In this document: positions 59,411 to 64,000 of the stretch, piece by piece
Position numbering within the stretch: position 1 is the stretch's first letter
How the letters are laid out: each line of letters opens with the position of its first letter
Source: Parietichytrium sp. I65-24A
Lineage: Eukaryota > Sar > Bigyra > Thraustochytrida > Thraustochytriidae
Length of the DNA stretch: 64,000 nt
NCBI GenBank assembly: GCA_012862575.1
Contig: BLSF01000035.1
Location: 400,965-464,964, forward strand
Reading direction: 5' to 3'
Made by a program: the position numbers and the translations under genes
The notes under the pieces: model-generated
Seen by the model: the letters and a program-made list of their open reading frames with translations, nothing else
The model's database searches: none
What the model was told of the DNA's origin: nothing

Positions 59411-61681
59411 CTAAAACGCGGTACAGTCTCCACCATCCCCGCCCCAACACACAATCGTGGCATCATTCTTCAGCGCAACAAAAGCCTCCCTGTTCGAGTA
59501 TAAACTTGTCACACCTGAGGCTACTTGGCCAGCGACTGTACTCAAAGACCCCCCACAAGTTGAGTCCCCCCAAGCCACTACCTCCCCTGTGGACTTCAAC
59601 GCTGCAAATGCGCAAAATGTTGATTCAATGCTAGTGACTCCGCTGCTCAACTGACTAGCAACAGTGGAGGTGTCTCCTCCAGTTGAGCTGTCACCCCATG
59701 CGTACACGGAGCCGTCACTCTTCAGGGCTGCGAAAGCCTTTTCAGTTCTCGCAATTTTGGTCACCTCGCTGACACTGACCAATGGCGAGCCGCCGTATGC
59801 GGCATCACCCCAGTTGACTACAGATCCGTCGGATTTCAGGGCAGCGAAAGCTCTGGAACTGGCGTATACCTCTTGAACGCCATCCGCCAAGAGAGTTGCT
59901 CTTGCGCTTGTATCACCGCCAGCCACTCCATCCCCCCAACCCACAACCGAGCCGTCCCCTTTCACGGCAACAAACGCGCCAGTGTTGCTAGTTATTGAAT
60001 CGACACCGGAACTTAGCTCTGTAGAGACTGCAGAAGCATCACCTCCACGTGTCGAAGCGCCCCATGCAATCACTGATCCATCAGTCTTGCGAGCAGCGAA
60101 AGCCATGCCGGTTGTGTAGAGTTGCACAACGTCAGAAGACAGGTCTGAAGATACTGTGCTCAAATCACCGCCATATGCTGTATTCCCCCATGCTACAACG
60201 GACCCATCCGCTTTGATCGCTGCGTGTGATATCATTCCGGGAACTACATCGGTCACGTCGCTCTGTACCCCAGCAATACTGCTCACGTCATACTTTGCTG
60301 GCCCTGATCCCCAGCCCACTAGGCGCCCACCACTCTTTAACGCATAAAAACCGTAGGTGCCTGAGAAAAGTTTGGTCACACCGCTGGTGAGATCCGAGGC
60401 GACTGTCGTGGTTGAGCCACCCTGCGTGGAGGACCCCCACGCGACTACAGATCCGTCATTTTTCAGTGCAGCCATAGAGTATTTAGACTGCGCAAGCTTT
60501 GAAACACCACTAAACAAATCTGTCGATACCGAAGTCGAGTCGCCCCCGTAACCCGAATCTCCCCAGGTCACAATTGCGCCACCTACTGTCTTGGCGGCAA
60601 ATGCATATGATGGAGAGACATTGAACGAGTAGTCAAACTTGTCAGTTGTGCTCTCTACATCGTAAACCGCGGAAAACGTCGCTTTTGTTGGTGGGGTTGT
60701 CGGTGCCAGAGTTGGCGATCCTGTCGGCGCCGATGTTGGTGCATCTGTCGGCGAGGCTGTCGGTGCAGCAGTCGGCGAGACTGTCGGCGACGCTGTCGGT
60801 GTATATAGTTTTTTATACTTTGGGTACACCGTGCAGCCTTGTTGCCGCTTCCAATAGCAGTACGGGCGCAACGTCGAACTGAATTTACCATCGTTGTCGA
60901 GGCCGCGAAAGTTCTTTTCCAGTGACAAGCACGTCTTGCGCTTGGCCTTCTTGTTGAGCGATAGCTGCATCACAGCTTCGCATGGATCGCTCAGAATGTC
61001 TGTAGGCTGGCACACATGGTTTTGGAGCACCTCGGTCGCCACTGCTGTCACGGTGTACTCTTTGCGCGGGTCATTGGCGAGCCACACGGCGTCGCAAGCA
61101 CACTTGAAAAATGTCTGAGTCGTCGTCTTTCGTGTCGGCTGCAAGCACAGTACTTGAGCCTCCGGGTTGGATTTCTTGTACTTGGCAGCGGCCTTGCATG
61201 CAGCTCGCACTGCCTTTTTGCCTCCACGGTATCGTTTCGTGAAAGGCTTGCCATCCGAGAGGATTAGCATGTTTGGGTACCTTGCTGAAGTTGGCAGCAA
61301 AGAAGCCTGGGACGATTTGAAAAGGTCCTCAAAGTCGGTGTAGGTCTGTCGCGATTTAGGATTCGCAAAGAGCGTTGAGACGGCGCTTTTAACGCTGTTA
61401 GTGTCAATGCCATTCGTCAGCGACAGCAAATTCTTGGTTCGCGATCCAAGGCGAGACACACCGACCTTGACACCATCAGTTCCTCCGATGGGCATGAGGT
61501 CTACGAGTTCTTCGACAACATTCTGTTGAAATTTGTATTCTGTAGAACCTATGCTACGCGAGTCGTCGAGCGCGATCAGCAAGCTGGTGTCTTCGCAATT
61601 TGCGTAGACTGAAGTTGGCGTTGGCTCAGCCAACGCCACAGGGGTGGCTAGCAAGGCCGCAATGATACAAGCGACTCGCAT
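59411..61681 (-). CDS. Secreted VWA protein with PT linker and ten RCC1-like repeats
   Basis: A 756-residue protein. Signal peptide (ACIIAALLATPVALA) and ATG at 61681. Residues about 25-190 form a von Willebrand A domain with an intact metal site (LDDSRSIG) and NMLILSDGKPF. A cysteine-bearing region follows (about 195-290), then a PTxxPT linker (SPTAAPTASPTDAPT). The last 410 residues hold ten repeats of the pattern A-F-A-A-L-K-S-D-G-S-V-V-x-W-G-D-x-x-x-G-G, the form seen in RCC1/alpha-tubulin-suppressor-like propellers of marine microbes. Probably a cell-surface adhesin. Related in its VWA part to the 18.3-kb gene. Confidence 0.88.
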   Translation of the reverse strand: MRVACIIAALLATPVALAEPTPTSVYANCEDTSLLIALDDSRSIGSTEYKFQQNVVEELVDLMPIGGTDGVKVGVSRLGSRTKNLLSLTNGIDTNSVKSAVSTLFANPKSRQTYTDFEDLFKSSQASLLPTSARYPNMLILSDGKPFTKRYRGGKKAVRAACKAAAKYKKSNPEAQVLCLQPTRKTTTQTFFKCACDAVWLANDPRKEYTVTAVATEVLQNHVCQPTDILSDPCEAVMQLSLNKKAKRKTCLSLEKNFRGLDNDGKFSSTLRPYCYWKRQQGCTVYPKYKKLYTPTASPTVSPTAAPTASPTDAPTSAPTGSPTLAPTTPPTKATFSAVYDVESTTDKFDYSFNVSPSYAFAAKTVGGAIVTWGDSGYGGDSTSVSTDLFSGVSKLAQSKYSMAALKNDGSVVAWGSSTQGGSTTTVASDLTSGVTKLFSGTYGFYALKSGGRLVGWGSGPAKYDVSSIAGVQSDVTDVVPGMISHAAIKADGSVVAWGNTAYGGDLSTVSSDLSSDVVQLYTTGMAFAARKTDGSVIAWGASTRGGDASAVSTELSSGVDSITSNTGAFVAVKGDGSVVGWGDGVAGGDTSARATLLADGVQEVYASSRAFAALKSDGSVVNWGDAAYGGSPLVSVSEVTKIARTEKAFAALKSDGSVYAWGDSSTGGDTSTVASQLSSGVTSIESTFCAFAALKSTGEVVAWGDSTCGGSLSTVAGQVASGVTSLYSNREAFVALKNDATIVCWGGDGGDCTAF

Positions 61682-61976
61682 GATGGGTATTTGTTTCTCT
61701 CTTGTCTCTCTCTTTTTCCTGGTGGCTTTCGTTTTGGGTCTGCCGGGGCTCTCGTATTTCTGTCATCATCGATGGACCTATGGAGAGATGCACTGATTGT
61801 TGAATGTGAATGGAGAAATAGAAGGAAAGAATGGCCTAGTCGATCATCAGCGATCTTGTATCTAAAAGGTAAGGCAGTTCTCCTCGACATGTCTTTCAGG
61901 AGTCTTTTCTTTTAAAGACTGGCCTGCACACTTGCTTTTCGAAGTTCAATCCCAAGCGTGTCGTTGGTGTGAAGCA
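61682..61976. other. Upstream region of the VWA gene
   Basis: Promoter and leader of the minus-strand gene; no further gene seen. Confidence 0.5.
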
Positions 61977-61984
61977 GGAGTGCT

Positions 61985-62458
61985 CACGTGTAGGGTTGAA
62001 CCAAAAGTTTGGCAACATATGCCTAATTTTTAGAATTTGGTGCCCGTACACCCCCCCCCCCACCCCCACCCCCCATAAGAGCGTTTATCGAGGGGAATTA
62101 TTTCTGACTACACGCAATAAATGAGACCACATTTGCTAATCCTCTAGCAAGTGGAAACTGTACGGCGAAGGCACGTTTCGTTCTACTGCTTTACACGTCG
62201 CATTCTAGGGAGATGAATAGAGCTGCCGCAAGGCAGTTCTATACAATCCTCCCGTTAGGCGATTGAGTACGCCTGGCGAGAGCATGGCGCTACTCAAGAG
62301 CCTATGAACCGAGTAAGCCTTTTGGAGGGTAGCGGAGAATATTCACCGGCACTAGCAGGAAAATTAGGAAAAAACCGGGAAAGGTTAGATCTGAGGAGCA
62401 AAACACCCCTCCCCCCCCCGCATAGGTGTCAACATTTTTTTGCCCAGCCCTACACGTG
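61985..62458. mobile_element. 474-bp hAT-like MITE with 8-bp target duplication
   Basis: Flanked by perfect direct repeats GGAGTGCT (61977-61984 and 62459-62466). The ends are inverted: CACGTGTAGGGTTG on the left and CAGCCCTACACGTG on the right (one mismatch in 14), with further imperfect pairing inward, including C-runs at about 62049-62074 and 62406-62419. An 8-bp duplication and a TAGGGTTG-type end fit the hAT superfamily. No protein is encoded, so it would move only with a transposase made elsewhere. It contains copy B of the dispersed repeat. Confidence 0.88.
62132..62320 (+). repeat. Dispersed repeat, copy B (inside the MITE)
   Basis: Near-identical in blocks to copy A at 58515-58782, same orientation, shorter by one internal unit. 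Keeps the hairpin CTGCCGCAAGGCAG with a compensating-type loop change relative to copy A. Confidence 0.85.
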
Positions 62459-62774
62459 GGAGTGCTGACAGTTTTCTTGAACTGCGAATACTACCGCCCT
62501 CAGGGAACCAAACTCGAGGTTCTCTCCTCTTTTTCCTTCTGAGAAGTAACGACAATGTGTTTAATGACTTGTCACAAGCCTTTGCACCTCCTGCGCTGGC
62601 AACTGTGACAATTCTTTGCAGGAGTATGCAGGAGGTCTATATCCATGCAGACAAGCAGAAATGAGGCCCCCAACTCAAACATTAGAAAGCAGCCTTCTCT
62701 TGCTCGGTGAGAAATGACTCTTTATCCTGCTAAATATGGACAGCGAGTTGGACAGCACCGTAATGTGTCCCCCA

Positions 62775-63120
62775 GAATTCGGGGAGTTCGTGCGAGGTGC
62801 AAGTGAGTAGTGTTCCTTTACGGATTAATAAAGTGCAACGGTAAAGAACTTACATGTGACTTTCTCAGATGGCGTCAAGCTTAACACTGCTTCTCCCAGC
62901 TTCGTTCTTCCCTCAAATTTATTAGAATTGCCATGTCATCGGTTGGCTCGGCCCCCCAAGATCCCGCATACATTTGCTGAGCTAGCCGGAGATTGAACCC
63001 TCACTCGGGAAGGATTGAGCTCACTTCGCTATTTTCTTTTATGATGGAGAGTCTTGATGCAGATTGATAATTGTTACAATTATCGGTATATAGTACTAAT
63101 AAGTCAGCCAACCGCTAAAT
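62775..63120 (+). repeat. Diverged repeat, copy 1
   Basis: Shares ordered blocks with 63625-63920: CAGAATT-CGGG-AG, GTGCGAG/ATGCGAG, a CTTTCTCAGA block, GCGT-AAGCTTAA/GCGTGAGGCTTAA, CAGCTTCG-TC, CCCGCATA/CCCGCATG, TTGCTGA, GAACCCTCA/TAACCCTCA, and AGCCAACCG-CTAAA/AGCCAACGGCTCTAAA. Looks like a decayed mobile element duplicated in tandem. Confidence 0.6.
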
Positions 63121-63624
63121 TGGTCAGGTTCGTGAAGAGTAAACGCATTGTAGGACGGCCACGAGCAAAGTGCAAGCTGCTGCGGAGCTGGAGGGAAAAG
63201 TGGAGTGACCAACTGTGCTTGGGTGGATAGAGGAGTTGGAATTCTTCCTCTAAAACGGAAGCCAATGACAAAGGTGCCCCTCCCAACGGAAAAACGAAGC
63301 ATGTGCAAGCTGGGATGTCTGAGACAGCATAGAAGCGAGTGGCCTCCATCCAGTCTTAGTTTTTCGGCACGCTCAATATGACATAGTCAGTCAATATTTC
63401 TTGCGCCTCAAAAACAGGCCCATATTTGTAGTTCAACAGGTGGAAAGTACGTTGATCGTCCTGCTTTGTTAATAAGATTGCTGAAGGCATGGTTCTAAAT
63501 CTGAGCGGCGCAACTACGCGCTATGGCATGAAATTATCAACTGCATAACAAGAGAATTTGACGGCGAGACCGAACTACATATCCATTCACACTTTATCGG
63601 CAATAAGGCACGGCATCGAATAAG

Positions 63625-63920
63625 ACCCTACAGAATTTCGGGAGGTCATGCGAGATAATTGGTTCTCTCATTTACTTTTAATCTATTTCATCTACTATTA
63701 TGGCTTTCTCAGAATTAGAATTCTGATAGCGTGAGGCTTAAAACTGCTACTCACAGCTTCGCTCCATGTCCTCGCTAGAACCTGTCCCGCATGTTGCTGA
63801 ACAAATCGGGAATTTAACCCTCATACAGAGTGGTCGAGAACTTCGCAGCCTGCATAAGTCTACACAGGTACGGGGTACGGGGTAGTAGTGAGTTATCCAG
63901 CCAACGGCTCTAAAATTTAA
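63625..63920 (+). repeat. Diverged repeat, copy 2
   Basis: Second copy of the sequence at 62775-63120, about 850 bases downstream in the same orientation. Many substitutions and indels. Confidence 0.6.
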
Positions 63921-64000
63921 ATTAATTATTTCTTCCCAGATTCTTATCTTGTTGAAGTCAGCAACTGGCAACCGCAAGGCTACGGGCAATAAAACCTCCC

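Larger units (their letters stand above)
62467..64000. other. Gene-poor end of the window
   Basis: No protein-coding gene supported. It holds two diverged copies of one sequence, listed separately. Confidence 0.5.

Noticed and set aside
62980-63010. Reverse T-arm-like GAGATTGAACCCTC
   Set aside because: No cloverleaf could be drawn on the minus strand, and the block recurs in diverged form in the repeat copy at 63.8 kb.

Overview
This window is eukaryotic nuclear DNA. Spliceosomal introns with canonical GT..AG borders and frame-compatible junctions can be read in several genes, long intergenic stretches carry repeats, and the proteins are eukaryotic types (SLC12 cation-chloride cotransporter, bis-heme ferric reductase/NOX, RING, F-box, OTU, TM2, VWA). 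Two secreted proteins have Pro-Thr linkers of the PTxxPTxxPT kind. That linker style is common in stramenopiles and other marine protists, so a compact-genome marine protist, perhaps a stramenopile, is my best guess. The species cannot be fixed from sequence alone. There is an 818-base assembly gap at 20253-21070.

Layout. 1-12 kb holds ordinary host genes: an SLC12 transporter (followed by a truncated duplicate of its own N-terminal coding region), a sulfotransferase-like protein and a ferric reductase/NADPH-oxidase-like flavocytochrome. 15.3-17.7 kb holds an intracellular leucine-rich-repeat gene in which eleven consecutive exons are each exactly 84 nt and encode one repeat each. Exons and introns were duplicated together. 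18.3-23.4 kb holds a secreted apple-like/VWA protein, a gene cut by the gap, and a low-complexity protein.

23.8-52 kb is different: a dense block of mostly small genes on both strands. Many are single-pass or tail-anchored membrane proteins, and many domains are ones often seen in large DNA viruses (membrane-anchored papain-like protease, OTU protease, RING, F-box, HMG-box-like protein, an Arg/His-rich 58-residue protein, a DD3-3-like ectodomain protein, a basic alanine-rich nuclear protein). Some genes are paralogues within the block (25.5/37.4 kb; 49.7/50.0/51.0 kb). Three genes at its left side (25.4-31.2 kb) look broken by frameshifts, while those from 32 kb onward look intact, and three have introns. 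I infer either an old, partly domesticated integration of a large DNA virus or a lineage-specific membrane-protein cluster. No capsid, packaging ATPase or DNA polymerase is visible, so the viral reading is a hypothesis.

52.1-53.9 kb is a foldback-type element: long inverted arms, each made of about 75-bp tandem repeats, around a loop of about 410 bp. It is followed by an IFI44/dynamin-like GTPase whose 3' end overlaps, antisense, an unrecognised 523-residue protein. 59.4-61.7 kb is a secreted VWA protein with ten RCC1-like repeats. It lies between two copies of a dispersed repeat, one of them inside a 474-bp hAT-like MITE with a perfect 8-bp target-site duplication. The last 1.5 kb holds two diverged copies of another repeat and no gene I can support.
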